From contig NZ_BNAQ01000004.1 in the NCBI RefSeq assembly GCF_014653575.1, positions 124,001 to 188,000 on the forward strand: 64,000 nt of DNA, given 5' to 3'. This DNA comes from Sphingomonas glacialis (lineage in GTDB: Bacteria > Pseudomonadota > Alphaproteobacteria > Sphingomonadales > Sphingomonadaceae). The first letter of the stretch is position 1; the number at the start of each line of letters is the position of its first letter. A program made the position numbers and the translations under genes. The notes under the pieces are model-generated. The model was not told the origin of the DNA and did not search any database. It saw nothing but the letters and a program-made list of their open reading frames with translations. Below, in pieces: positions 1 through 8,049 of this stretch.

Positions 1-266
1 ATCAGGAAATACGGGGTGCGGCGCCCGAGCCGGGTGCGGGTGCGGTCGCTCATCGATCCGATCAGCGGCTGGATGATGAGCCCGGTCATCGGGCCCGCCA
101 GCCACAGCAGCGGCATGCTGCCCTCGTCGGCGCCGAGATAGCTGTAGATCGGCCCCATATTGCTTTGTTGCAGGCCGAAGCTGAATTGCAGCCCGAGGAA
201 CCCGAGGTTCATCTGCAGGATGCGCGCGAACGACAAATGCACCTTGCCGACCGATCCTCTCGTCAC
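1..266 (-). CDS. Sugar MFS transporter, N-terminal part (cut by window edge)
   Basis: Reading leftward from a GTG at 264-266, this encodes about 88 residues before the window edge. The start has a GGGAGAGAG Shine-Dalgarno run just upstream. The N-terminus has a first membrane helix with [13 protein letters not shown], then YSYLGAD, a second helix around PLLWLAGP, and the loop [16 protein letters not shown]. That loop is the MFS signature after helix 2. This is typical of the glycoside/sucrose-proton symporter branch (SLC45-like, SuxC-like) of Proteobacteria. It is divergent from a TonB receptor and shares the operator region with it, which supports inner-membrane import of sucrose or fructo-oligosaccharides. 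Substrate is inferred from context. The C-terminal ~80% is outside the window. Confidence 0.8.
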   Translation of the reverse strand, partial: MTRGSVGKVHLSFARILQMNLGFLGLQFSFGLQQSNMGPIYSYLGADEGSMPLLWLAGPMTGLIIQPLIGSMSDRTRTRLGRRTPYFL

Positions 267-323
267 ATTCTCTCTCCCCGTGGGCGGACTGTTGCCGCCC
301 TGCAACGCGCTGTAGCCGTTCGC

Positions 324-358
324 GCAATCGTTTGCAATTTCCGCTTGCAATCGTTTGC
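324..358. promoter_or_regulatory. Twin LacI-type operators between divergent transporter and receptor genes
   Basis: The 12-mer GCAATCGTTTGC occurs twice, at 324-335 and 347-358, 23 bp apart. Each is a near-palindrome (GCAA/TTGC arms) with a central CG, the hallmark of LacI/GalR-family operators. They lie about 60-95 bp upstream of the TonB receptor ATG and about 60-90 bp upstream of the transporter GTG, so one repressor could control both. Two helical turns (23 bp) put both sites on the same face. The regulator gene is not in the window. Confidence 0.75.
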
Positions 359-418
359 GCGAAAAGTTTAGGGCCGTTGCGAGCCGAATAAACGGCCTTA
401 CCGTTTCAGGAGAGTGAT

Positions 419-2887
419 ATGTTGAAAGGGCGCACCCTTTTTCTCGCCACCACCGCAATGATGATCGGCACCCCGGCATTCGCGCAGCAGGCGGCGCCAG
501 CGGCTGATGCACCGGCCCCCGTCCAGAGCGACGCCGAAGCGTCGAACAAGGACGACATCATCGTCACCGCCGTGGCGCGCGGGCAGAATCGCCTCAACAG
601 CTCGGTCTCGGTCAGCTCGCTCAATGCCGACGCGATCGCCAACGCCGCACCGCGCTCCGCCGCCGAACTGTTCCGCAGCCTGCCGGGCATCCGCTCGGAA
701 TCGTCGGGCGGCGAGGGCAATGCCAACATCGCCGTGCGCGGCCTGCCCGTCGCATCGGGCGGCGCCAAGTTCCTGCAGCTGCAGGAAGACGGCCTGCCGA
801 TCCTCGAATATGGCGACATCGCCTTTGCCAACACCGACATCTTCCTGCGCACCGACTTCAACGTCGCGCGCGTCGAGGCGGTTCGCGGCGGTTCGGCCTC
901 GACCTTCGCGTCGAACTCGCCCGGCGGCGTCATCAACCTCATCTCCAAGACCGGCGAGCAGGAGGGCGGCTCGATCCAGGGCACCGTCGGGCTCGATTAC
1001 GGCGAATATCGCCTCGATGCCGATTACGGCGGCAAGCTGAGCGACACGCTGCGCTTCAACGTCGGCGGCTTCTACCGCGTTGGTGAAGGCCCGCGTCGCG
1101 CCGGCTATGACGGCAACAAGGGCGGGCAGATCCGCGGCAACATCACCAAGACCTTCGATCGCGGCTTCTTCCGCCTCAACGTCAAATATCTCGACGACCG
1201 CGCGATCGCCTATCTGCCGAGCCCGGTCCGCGTGAGCGGCACCAACAGCGACCCGAAATATAGCTCGCTGCCCGGTCTCAGCGCCAACAATGACACGATC
1301 CACAGCATCTATTTCACGCGTGCGGTGACGCTCGACGGTGCCAACAATCGCGAGGTCGACGACATTCGCGATGGCATGCATCCGGTGGTCAAGGCGATCG
1401 GGTTCGAAACCGAGTTCGAAATCGCCGACGGCTGGAAGGTCAGCGACAAGTTCCGCTATTCGGACATTTCGGGGCGCTTCATCTCGCCGTTCCCGGCAAC
1501 CGTCGACACGGCGCAGAACCTCGCCAACGCGATCGGTGGCCCAGGGGCGATCGTGAGCTATGCCAATGGCCCGAATGCCGGCCAGCTCTATGCCAACCCG
1601 ACAACGTCGAACGCGATCGGCGTGGTGCTGTTCAACACCAAGCTCAACAGCCTCAACAACATCACCAACGATCTGCGCGTCAATCGTCGCTTCAACACGG
1701 GTGATGGGACGATCGATTTCTCGGCCGGCTTCTACAAGTCGCGCCAGACGATCAATGTCGACTGGACCTGGTCGTCGTACCTGCTCGACGCGAAGGGCGA
1801 TAACGCCGCGCTGCTCAACGTCCGCACGGCGGCGGGCGCATCGCGCACCGACAACGGCCTCGTCGCCTATGGCGCATCGTACTTCGGCAATTGCTGCCGC
1901 CGCAGCTACAATGTCGATTACGACACCAACGCGCCGTTCGCCTCGATGGGCTATACCGGTGGCGGCTTGAACGTCGATGCGAGCATTCGCTACGACAGCG
2001 GCAGCGCACGCGGCTTCGTCCTCGGCGATGGCCCGACGACGAGCTTCGACGTCGACGGCAACGGGACGATTTCCTATCCCGAGACGCAGACCACGGTGAT
2101 CCCGGTCAACCGTCCGCAGCCGGTCAACTACAACTTCCACTATGCGTCCTATTCGTTCGGCGCGAACTACCGGCTGGCGAGCGATCTCTCGATCTTCGCG
2201 CGCTACAGCCGCGGCGGCCGCGCCAATGCGGATCGCTTCTTGTTCAATTCGAACAACGTCAGCCCGACCTCGGGTCTGCTCCAACCAGGCGCACGGCCGG
2301 TCGACTTCGTCCGCCAGGCCGAAGCTGGGGTGAAGTACAGCAATGGCGGGTTGAACCTGTACGGCACGGCGTTCTGGGCCAAGACCGCCGAGCAGAATTT
2401 CGAAGCGACCAGCCAGAAGTTCTTCGACCGTACCTACCGCGCCTATGGCCTCGAGCTCGAGGGCAATTATCGCGTCGGCGGGTTCAGCCTCGCGGCGAAC
2501 GGGACCTTCACCAAGGCGAAGATCATCAGCGACAACGTGACGCCCGCGGTCATCGGCAACCGTCCGCGCCGCCAGGCCGAGTTCGTCTACAAGATCACCC
2601 CGCAATACACGACCGAGCTGTTCACGCTCGGCGCGAGCGCGATCGGGACGACGTCGAGCTATGCGCAGGACACCAACCAGCTGAAGCTGCCGGGCTTCAC
2701 GCAAGTCAACGCGTTCCTCAGCGTGCGTCCGATCGCGCGCGTGCAGGTCTCGATCAACGCCAACAATGTGTTCAACACCAAGGGCTTCACCGAGGCCGAA
2801 GAAGCCGCGATCCCCGCGAACGGGATCGTCCGGGCACGTTCGATCAACGGCCGTACGATCTCGGCTGCGGTCAAGCTCGACTTCTGA
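419..2887 (+). CDS. TonB-dependent outer-membrane receptor (probable sucrose/fructan uptake)
   Basis: The 822-residue product imports a bulky or scarce solute across the outer membrane using TonB energy. It starts with a classical signal peptide ending around AFAQQ. Next comes a plug domain (about residues 45-160) with ELFRSLPGIRSES and VEAVRGGSAS, then a long beta-barrel ending in the aromatic terminal residue F (AAVKLDF), as outer-membrane barrels do. An AGGAGAG ribosome site at 408-414 fixes the ATG at 419. The sugar assignment comes from its neighbours, a divergent sugar MFS gene and a downstream GH68 enzyme, and from the LacI-type operators; the receptor sequence alone does not show the substrate. 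Confidence 0.88.
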   Translation: MLKGRTLFLATTAMMIGTPAFAQQAAPAADAPAPVQSDAEASNKDDIIVTAVARGQNRLNSSVSVSSLNADAIANAAPRSAAELFRSLPGIRSESSGGEGNANIAVRGLPVASGGAKFLQLQEDGLPILEYGDIAFANTDIFLRTDFNVARVEAVRGGSASTFASNSPGGVINLISKTGEQEGGSIQGTVGLDYGEYRLDADYGGKLSDTLRFNVGGFYRVGEGPRRAGYDGNKGGQIRGNITKTFDRGFFRLNVKYLDDRAIAYLPSPVRVSGTNSDPKYSSLPGLSANNDTIHSIYFTRAVTLDGANNREVDDIRDGMHPVVKAIGFETEFEIADGWKVSDKFRYSDISGRFISPFPATVDTAQNLANAIGGPGAIVSYANGPNAGQLYANPTTSNAIGVVLFNTKLNSLNNITNDLRVNRRFNTGDGTIDFSAGFYKSRQTINVDWTWSSYLLDAKGDNAALLNVRTAAGASRTDNGLVAYGASYFGNCCRRSYNVDYDTNAPFASMGYTGGGLNVDASIRYDSGSARGFVLGDGPTTSFDVDGNGTISYPETQTTVIPVNRPQPVNYNFHYASYSFGANYRLASDLSIFARYSRGGRANADRFLFNSNNVSPTSGLLQPGARPVDFVRQAEAGVKYSNGGLNLYGTAFWAKTAEQNFEATSQKFFDRTYRAYGLELEGNYRVGGFSLAANGTFTKAKIISDNVTPAVIGNRPRRQAEFVYKITPQYTTELFTLGASAIGTTSSYAQDTNQLKLPGFTQVNAFLSVRPIARVQVSINANNVFNTKGFTEAEEAAIPANGIVRARSINGRTISAAVKLDF

Positions 2888-2894
2888 ACCGACC

Positions 2895-2928
2895 GCCCCG
2901 GGCGCGCGACATGCGCCCGGGGCGTTTT
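2895..2928 (+). terminator. Intrinsic terminator after the TonB receptor
   Basis: An 11-bp perfect GC-rich stem (2895-2905 with 2913-2923) with a 7-nt loop is followed by GTTTTC. It lies directly after the receptor stop and before the GH68 gene. It may end the receptor transcript or attenuate read-through into GH68. Confidence 0.75.
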
Positions 2929-2954
2929 CTGAGTGACCTGATGGGTAGCCCTGT

Positions 2955-4067
2955 ATGACAACGATCTGGTCTCGCGATGCCGTGGCGGCGATCGCGCACC
3001 GCCCGATTCCCGAAGTCCCGCACATCGCGGCGCAGAGCATGGCACCGGTGCTCCCGGGCCATGACCTGTGGGATTACTGGCCGGTGCAGGAGCGCGACGG
3101 GCGGACGGCCGAGATTGCCGGCGGTGCGCTGCAGATGCTGCTGTCCGCACCCGTTCTGCCCGACCCCGAATCGCGCCACGGGCTCGCCCGCATCCGGTTG
3201 ATGCACGAAACGCCGCACGGCTGGCGCGATCTCGGCGATCTGCTGCCCGACGGCTTTGCGCCGGGCAGTCGCGAATGGTCGGGCTCGGCGATCGTCACGC
3301 CGCAGCATGACCGCGTGACCCTCTATTTCACCGCCGCCGGGCATCGCGGCGAGGCCGAGCCGAGCTTCGACCAGCGTTTGTTCGAGACCAGCGCGACGCT
3401 GTCGATTGCGGACGGCGTGCCACGGCTGGCGGACTGGTCGGTTCCGGTCGAATCGGTCGCGGCCGACGGGCAGATCTATTCGCGCGACATGACCGGCGGC
3501 GGCGCGATCGGCACGATCAAGGCGTTCCGCGATCCGGCGTGGTTTTGCGATCCGGCCGATGGTGCCGAATATCTCGTCTTCGCCGCCTCGCTCGCGCAGT
3601 CTTCCTCCCCATGGAACGGCGCGATCGGGGTGGCGCGGGGCGGGGGCGGACAGTGGACGCTCGAGCCCCCGCTGATCACCGCCGACGGAGTGAATAACGA
3701 GCTCGAACGGCCGCACCTCGTCCACTCCGACCAGCGCTATTATTGCTTCTGGTCGACGCAGCGTAAGGTGTTCGCGGATGGCGGCCCATCGGGTCCGACC
3801 GGGCTGTACGGCATGGTCGCCGAGCACCTTGCCGGGCCGTGGACGCCACTCAACGGAACGGGGCTGGTCTGCGGCAATCCGCCCGATGCGCCGATCCAGG
3901 CGTATAGCTGGCTCGTGCTGGGCGACCTCAGCGTGATCAGCTTCGTCGATCGGCCGGGGCTGACGGGCGACCCGGTCGATGTGGCGGAAGCGCGCCGCGC
4001 CTTCGGCGGAACGCCCGCAGCTCCGTTCCGCATCGTGCTCGACGGCAATCGCGCGTCGCTTGCGTGA
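2955..4067 (+). CDS. Glycoside hydrolase family 68 (levansucrase/beta-fructofuranosidase type)
   Basis: The 370-residue protein should cleave sucrose and either hydrolyse it or transfer fructosyl units. GH68 landmarks are in order: LWDYWP with the nucleophile Asp40, EWSGSA near 107, FRDPAW with the transition-state-stabilising Asp193, and NNELERP with acid/base Glu251 (by alignment from memory to the DEIER motif of Bacillus SacB). No signal peptide is visible. Gram-negative levansucrases can be exported without one, but next to a sugar importer a cytoplasmic sucrose-splitting role is equally likely. It is shorter than SacB (473 aa) and Zymomonas levansucrase (423 aa). The ATG at 2955 has only a weak ribosome site. 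Whether it makes polymer or just hydrolyses cannot be read from sequence. Confidence 0.9.
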   Translation: MTTIWSRDAVAAIAHRPIPEVPHIAAQSMAPVLPGHDLWDYWPVQERDGRTAEIAGGALQMLLSAPVLPDPESRHGLARIRLMHETPHGWRDLGDLLPDGFAPGSREWSGSAIVTPQHDRVTLYFTAAGHRGEAEPSFDQRLFETSATLSIADGVPRLADWSVPVESVAADGQIYSRDMTGGGAIGTIKAFRDPAWFCDPADGAEYLVFAASLAQSSSPWNGAIGVARGGGGQWTLEPPLITADGVNNELERPHLVHSDQRYYCFWSTQRKVFADGGPSGPTGLYGMVAEHLAGPWTPLNGTGLVCGNPPDAPIQAYSWLVLGDLSVISFVDRPGLTGDPVDVAEARRAFGGTPAAPFRIVLDGNRASLA

Positions 4068-4344
4068 GCGGGTGACAGCGCTGCGGGTAGAGCCGGGCAG
4101 CGGCGACACGGCGGCCAGGATTCCTTCCAAAAACGGTGGCATTGCCGACGTGTGACCAAGGTTTCCGGACTCGCGGCCCGCCCCGATCGCGTCGCCGCAT
4201 CACTTCGTCGGACGCCAGCGCTGGCGGCGAGGATCGTTCCGTTGACGAGCGGGTTCGTAATGTGGCAGGGACGCGTCCATCGACGGACTTGCTTCAGGAC
4301 CACGTGCAACGGCACGTCGGGTTCGTTAGCAACGGTGTTGCATT

Positions 4345-4418
4345 GCGGGTGTAGCTCAATGGTAGAGCAGAAGCTTCCCAAGCTTACGACGAGGGTTCGA
4401 TTCCCTTCACCCGCTCCA
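4345..4418 (+). tRNA. tRNA-Gly (anticodon CCC)
   Basis: A full cloverleaf folds by eye: acceptor arms GCGGGTG and CACCCGC, D-arm GCTC-AATGGTA-GAGC, anticodon loop TTCCCAA with CCC at the centre, T-arm AGGG-TTCGATT-CCCT, discriminator T and an encoded CCA. The outermost anticodon-stem pair is a G-A mismatch. It sits alone between the GH68 gene and S-formylglutathione hydrolase. Confidence 0.93.
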
Positions 4419-4535
4419 CGCATTCCCTGACAGTCTCTGGCGGCAGCGGCTCGGCTTTCCATCGTGGGTCGATCGCGGCTATGTCCCCTCGCGCGGTCGG
4501 TACGACCGTTTTGCAGCACATACGGGATGGTCGAA

Positions 4536-5381
4536 ATGCCCCTCGAGACGGTATCCGAAACACGCGCGCATGGTGGGACGCAGGGCGTCTATCGCCACGA
4601 TTCGACGCAGACCGGGACGCCGATGACGTTCAGCGTGTTCGTCCCCGATCACGCACCGGGCGATCGGTTTGCGGTCTTGTGGTATCTCTCGGGGCTGACC
4701 TGCACCCAGGCGAACGTCACCGAAAAGGGTGAGTATCGTGCGGCGTGTCGCGAGGCGGGGATCGTCTTCGTCGCGCCCGATACCTCGCCGCGCGGGGAGG
4801 GCGTTCCCGATGATGCCGAGGGGGCGTACGATTTCGGGCTCGGCGCGGGCTTCTATGTCGACGCGACGCAGGCGCCGTTCGCGCAGCATTACCGCATGGC
4901 GAGCTATGTTACCGACGAGCTGCCAGCGCTTGTCGCCGCCAATTTCCCGGTCGACCTCGATCGGCAGTCGATCACCGGGCATTCGATGGGCGGGCATGGC
5001 GCGCTGACGCTCGCGCTGGCGCGGCCGGCGCAGTATCGCTCGGTCTCGGCGTTCGCGCCGATCGTCGCGCCGAGCCAGGTGCCGTGGGGGCAGAAGGCGC
5101 TGGCGGGGTATCTTGGCGACGATCGCGCCGCGTGGCGCAAGCATGACGCGGTGGCGTTGATCGAGGATGGCGCGCGCGTGGCGGCGCTGCTCGTCGATCA
5201 GGGCGATGCGGATGCGTTTCTTGAGAACCAGCTGCGGCCCGAATTGCTCGAGGCGGCGTGCGCCGCCGCCGAGATCCCGCTCGAGCTGCGGATGCAGCCG
5301 GGGTATGACCACAGTTACTACTTCATCTCGACCTTCCTTGCCGAGCATGTCGCCTGGCACGCGCGCCACTTGGCGCGCTGA
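4536..5381 (+). CDS. fghA: S-formylglutathione hydrolase
   Basis: This alpha/beta-hydrolase splits S-formylglutathione to formate and glutathione, the second step of glutathione-dependent formaldehyde detoxification. Family features are LWYLSGLTCT near the N-terminus (oxyanion region), nucleophile Ser in GHSMGGHG, Asp in VDQGDAD, and His in YDHSYYF, together the full catalytic triad. The product is 281 residues from the ATG at 4536, close to the usual ~280. An in-frame ATG at 4527 is possible; longer upstream starts run back towards the tRNA and lack similarity. The partner formaldehyde dehydrogenase gene (adhC/frmA) is not nearby. Confidence 0.92.
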   Translation: MPLETVSETRAHGGTQGVYRHDSTQTGTPMTFSVFVPDHAPGDRFAVLWYLSGLTCTQANVTEKGEYRAACREAGIVFVAPDTSPRGEGVPDDAEGAYDFGLGAGFYVDATQAPFAQHYRMASYVTDELPALVAANFPVDLDRQSITGHSMGGHGALTLALARPAQYRSVSAFAPIVAPSQVPWGQKALAGYLGDDRAAWRKHDAVALIEDGARVAALLVDQGDADAFLENQLRPELLEAACAAAEIPLELRMQPGYDHSYYFISTFLAEHVAWHARHLAR

Positions 5382-5384
5382 CGC

Positions 5385-5690
5385 CTAGGACAGCCGCTTC
5401 AGCAGCCCGCCATTGGTCTTGACGAGGTCGATCACCGAATCCCCGCTTTCGCCATGTCGAGCGTGAAGTCCGTCATCGTACAGGCCGCTGATGGGGAGCC
5501 TGTAGCGTAGGCCGCAAACCCCGGCGCAGGCTGCGATATCGCCGCGGCCGCGCAGGGCGAGGTGAGTCCGTGGAGGCTATCCCCCGACGACGCCGTAGAT
5601 CCGCTCGCCGCCGGCGAGTTCGAGCGTTTTGGCGAAAAGATCTGCGAGCGTCGTCTTGGACTTGGTCGGTCTGCGCAAGCCGGGCAGGGG
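5385..5690 (-). pseudogene. poxB: Remnant of pyruvate oxidase/dehydrogenase (poxB-like), internally deleted and frameshifted
   Basis: Read leftward, the first part encodes LADLFAKTLELAGGERIYGV followed by VG, the N-terminus of PoxB-type thiamine-diphosphate enzymes. A run of five G's then shifts frame, and the next frame continues GDSLHGLT, exactly the next family motif. After about 35 unrelated-looking residues the sequence resumes with TDFTLDMAKA, and after another frame change with VIDLVKTNGGLLKRLS and a stop at 5385-5387, matching the family C-terminus. About 80% of the ~570-residue protein is missing. This is a clear relic: two frameshifts plus a large internal deletion. The family match is from memory. 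Confidence 0.75.
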
Positions 5691-6572
5691 TCAGCGGCGC
5701 GCGGGCTGCCAGACATAGCCGGTGCCGCGCTTCACGATCTGCCCGACGCCGGGGAAGGGGAAGTGCGGCGAGAACACGCGCTCATGGCTTGCGGCAAGCT
5801 GCGCGAGCGTCGCTTCGCGGCGGATCACGCCCTGCTTGGCGTCGGTGTCGTACGCGATCACCCATTCGGGCTTGGCGAGCGAGACGATCGCGCTGTGCGC
5901 GCTGTCGCCGATGTCGAGCAGGCGCTCCTTGCCCGAGACGATCTCATAGCCCGAATGGCCGGGGGTGTGGCCGGGCAGCGGGATCGCGCGGATGCCGGGA
6001 ACGACCGCCGCGCCGGGGGTGAAGGTCTGCACCTTAGGCGTGATCGCGGCAGCCAGCGCGGCATTGTCGGGCTTGCTCTTGAGGAACGCCCATTCGGCCG
6101 CGGCCATGCGGATCGTCGCATTGGGGAAGGCAAGGCCGCCGTCTGCGGTGAGGAGGCCGCCGACATGGTCGCCGTGCGAATGCGTGATCAGCACGTCGGT
6201 GACCTTGGCGGGATCGACGCCTGCCGCGGCAAAGCTCCTGGGCAGCGCTCCGCCGACCTTGGGTCCGAGCCCGGTGTCGATCAGCACGGTGTGCCCCGGC
6301 AGCTCGACGAGCAGCGCGTCGACACCGAGCGGCAGCGTATCGGTGGGGGCGCCCGCCTGGCGCAGCACCGCCGAGACGGCGGGGACGCCGACTTGCGGGC
6401 CGAACACGCTCGCATCGTTGGGCACGGCGTTGATCATGTCGCGCAGCGCGACGACTCGGATGCTGCCGACCTTGAACGCGGTGGCGGCGGGGCCGATCGG
6501 GACTGGGCCGGCGAGGGCGGAGCTGGCGCCGAGCAGGGCGAGCGCGGCAGCGAAAATCGATTTTACGGGCAT
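5691..6572 (-). CDS. Secreted MBL-fold metallo-hydrolase
   Basis: The protein (293 aa) belongs to the metallo-beta-lactamase superfamily. It has a signal peptide ending around ALAGPV, then the zinc-binding motif THSHGDHVGG, a second His in LPGHTPGHSGY, Asp in DIGDSAH, and a late His in SPHFPFPG. These suggest a two-zinc periplasmic hydrolase. The layout resembles AidA/quorum-quenching-like and general MBL-fold hydrolases, with substrate unknown. The start was set at the ATG at 6570-6572, which has GAGGAC upstream and gives a clean signal peptide; a longer frame exists but adds unlikely residues. Confidence 0.85.
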   Translation of the reverse strand: MPVKSIFAAALALLGASSALAGPVPIGPAATAFKVGSIRVVALRDMINAVPNDASVFGPQVGVPAVSAVLRQAGAPTDTLPLGVDALLVELPGHTVLIDTGLGPKVGGALPRSFAAAGVDPAKVTDVLITHSHGDHVGGLLTADGGLAFPNATIRMAAAEWAFLKSKPDNAALAAAITPKVQTFTPGAAVVPGIRAIPLPGHTPGHSGYEIVSGKERLLDIGDSAHSAIVSLAKPEWVIAYDTDAKQGVIRREATLAQLAASHERVFSPHFPFPGVGQIVKRGTGYVWQPARR

Positions 6573-6754
6573 TTGAGAGTCCTCGTGACAGAAGAGCAAC
6601 GATCCTGGATCGGCGCGGGTCTAACCCGTGGCGGGTTTTGCTGGTTCCGCTTGGTAGGGGGCAATCGGCATCGATTGGACAATCGCGCAGCTACCGCTTT
6701 GCAACGAGCCACGCTATGCGCGGTGGTAACACGAGAAACTAAGAGAGGTCGATC

Positions 6755-7918
6755 ATGAACCAGATGGATTTCGCACTGGGCGAGACGGCGGACATGATCC
6801 GCGACACGACACAGCGCTTCGCGACCGACCGGATCGCGCCGATCGCGGCAAAGGTCGATGCTGAGGACTGGTTTCCGCGGAGCTTGTGGCCCGAAATGGG
6901 TGCGCTCGGGTTGCACGGCGTGACGGTTGCCGAAGAGGATGGCGGGCTCGGGCTTGGCTATCTCGAGCATGTCATCGCGTGCGAGGAAGTGTCGCGCGCG
7001 TCGGCGTCGGTCGGCCTGAGCTATGGCGCGCATTCGAACCTGTGCGTCAACCAGATCGCGCGCTGGGCGTCGCCTGAGCAGAAAGCGAAATATCTCCCCA
7101 AGCTGATCTCGGGCGAGCATGTCGGCAGCCTTGCCATGTCCGAGGCGGGCGCCGGATCGGACGTCGTCGGGATGAAGCTCAAGGCCGACAAGGTGCAGGG
7201 CGGCTATGTGCTCAACGGCACCAAGTTCTGGATCACCAACGCGGCCTATGCCGACACGCTCGTCGTCTATGCCAAGACGGGCGAGGGCTCGCGCGGGATC
7301 ACGACGTTCCTGATCGAGAAGGACATGCCGGGTTTCGCGATCGGGCAGAAGATCGACAAGATGGGGATGCGCGGTTCGCCGACTGCTGAGCTCGTCTTCA
7401 CCGATTGCGAGGTTCCGGAAGAAAATATCATGGGCCCGGAGAATGGCGGCGTCGGGGTGCTGATGTCGGGGCTCGATTACGAGCGCACCGTGCTTGCGGG
7501 AATCCAGCTCGGAATCATGCAGGCGTGCCTCGACGTCGTCGTGCCGTACGTCCGCGAGCGGCGGCAGTTCGGCAAGGCGATCGGCAGCTTCCAGCTGATG
7601 CAGGCGAAGGTCGCCGACATGTACGTCGCGCTCAATTCGGCGCGCGCCTATGTCTATGCGGTGGCGCGCAGCTGCGACGACGGGCGGACGACGCGCTTCG
7701 ATGCGGCAGGCGCGATCCTGCTCGCGAGCGAGAATGCCGTGAAGGTCGCCAACGAGGCGGTGCAGGCGCTGGGCGGGGCGGGCTATACCAAGGACTGGCC
7801 GGTCGAGCGCTATTATCGCGACGCCAAGCTGCTCGATATCGGCGCGGGGACCAACGAGATCCGCCGGATGCTGATCGGCCGCGAGCTGATCGGCAACGAC
7901 GCGCCCGCCGCGCAGTAA
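6755..7918 (+). CDS. liuA: Isovaleryl-CoA dehydrogenase
   Basis: This acyl-CoA dehydrogenase (387 aa) oxidises isovaleryl-CoA to 3-methylcrotonyl-CoA in leucine breakdown, passing electrons through FAD to ETF. Visible features are the N-terminal helical domain, AMSEAGAGSDV and KFWITNA (flavin/acyl contacts), and the C-terminal GAGYTKDWPVERYYRDAKL. The motif GLDYERTVLAG carries the catalytic Glu at the position specific to the isovaleryl class rather than the usual late position. The two carboxylase subunits for the next step lie downstream on the same strand, which supports the call. Confidence 0.93.
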   Translation: MNQMDFALGETADMIRDTTQRFATDRIAPIAAKVDAEDWFPRSLWPEMGALGLHGVTVAEEDGGLGLGYLEHVIACEEVSRASASVGLSYGAHSNLCVNQIARWASPEQKAKYLPKLISGEHVGSLAMSEAGAGSDVVGMKLKADKVQGGYVLNGTKFWITNAAYADTLVVYAKTGEGSRGITTFLIEKDMPGFAIGQKIDKMGMRGSPTAELVFTDCEVPEENIMGPENGGVGVLMSGLDYERTVLAGIQLGIMQACLDVVVPYVRERRQFGKAIGSFQLMQAKVADMYVALNSARAYVYAVARSCDDGRTTRFDAAGAILLASENAVKVANEAVQALGGAGYTKDWPVERYYRDAKLLDIGAGTNEIRRMLIGRELIGNDAPAAQ

Positions 7919-7926
7919 CCCACAAC

Positions 7927-8023
7927 CGTCATCCCGGCCTTGTGCCGGGATCCACCGTGGCGTTGGCGTTACAATCGCCAGCTATGCGGCACGGTGGATG
8001 CCGGGACGAGCCCGGCATGACGG
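7927..8023. repeat. Paired inverted intergenic repeat (REP-pair type), copy 1
   Basis: Two inversely oriented arms, one beginning CGTCATCCCGGCC and one ending GGCATGACGG, each hold a small CCCGG hairpin and are separated by about 35 bp. The same arrangement occurs at five other places in this window. It lies between convergent genes and could also act in transcript termination or mRNA stability. Confidence 0.8.
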
Positions 8024-8049
8024 GGTGGAGGGGGAGAAGCCCCCCCCTT

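Noticed and set aside
398-3040. 880-residue open frame on the minus strand across the TonB receptor
   Set aside because: Shadow frame caused by high GC; Arg/Ala/Asp-rich with no domain, while the plus strand has a signal peptide, plug and barrel with a good ribosome site.
4068-4344. Possible small gene between GH68 and tRNA-Gly
   Set aside because: The frames that stay open run into the tRNA and have no recognisable sequence.
3740-4519. Minus-strand frame with GAGEGNRTLVVSLGSFCSTIEL
   Set aside because: Antisense read-through of tRNA-Gly, another typical false protein.
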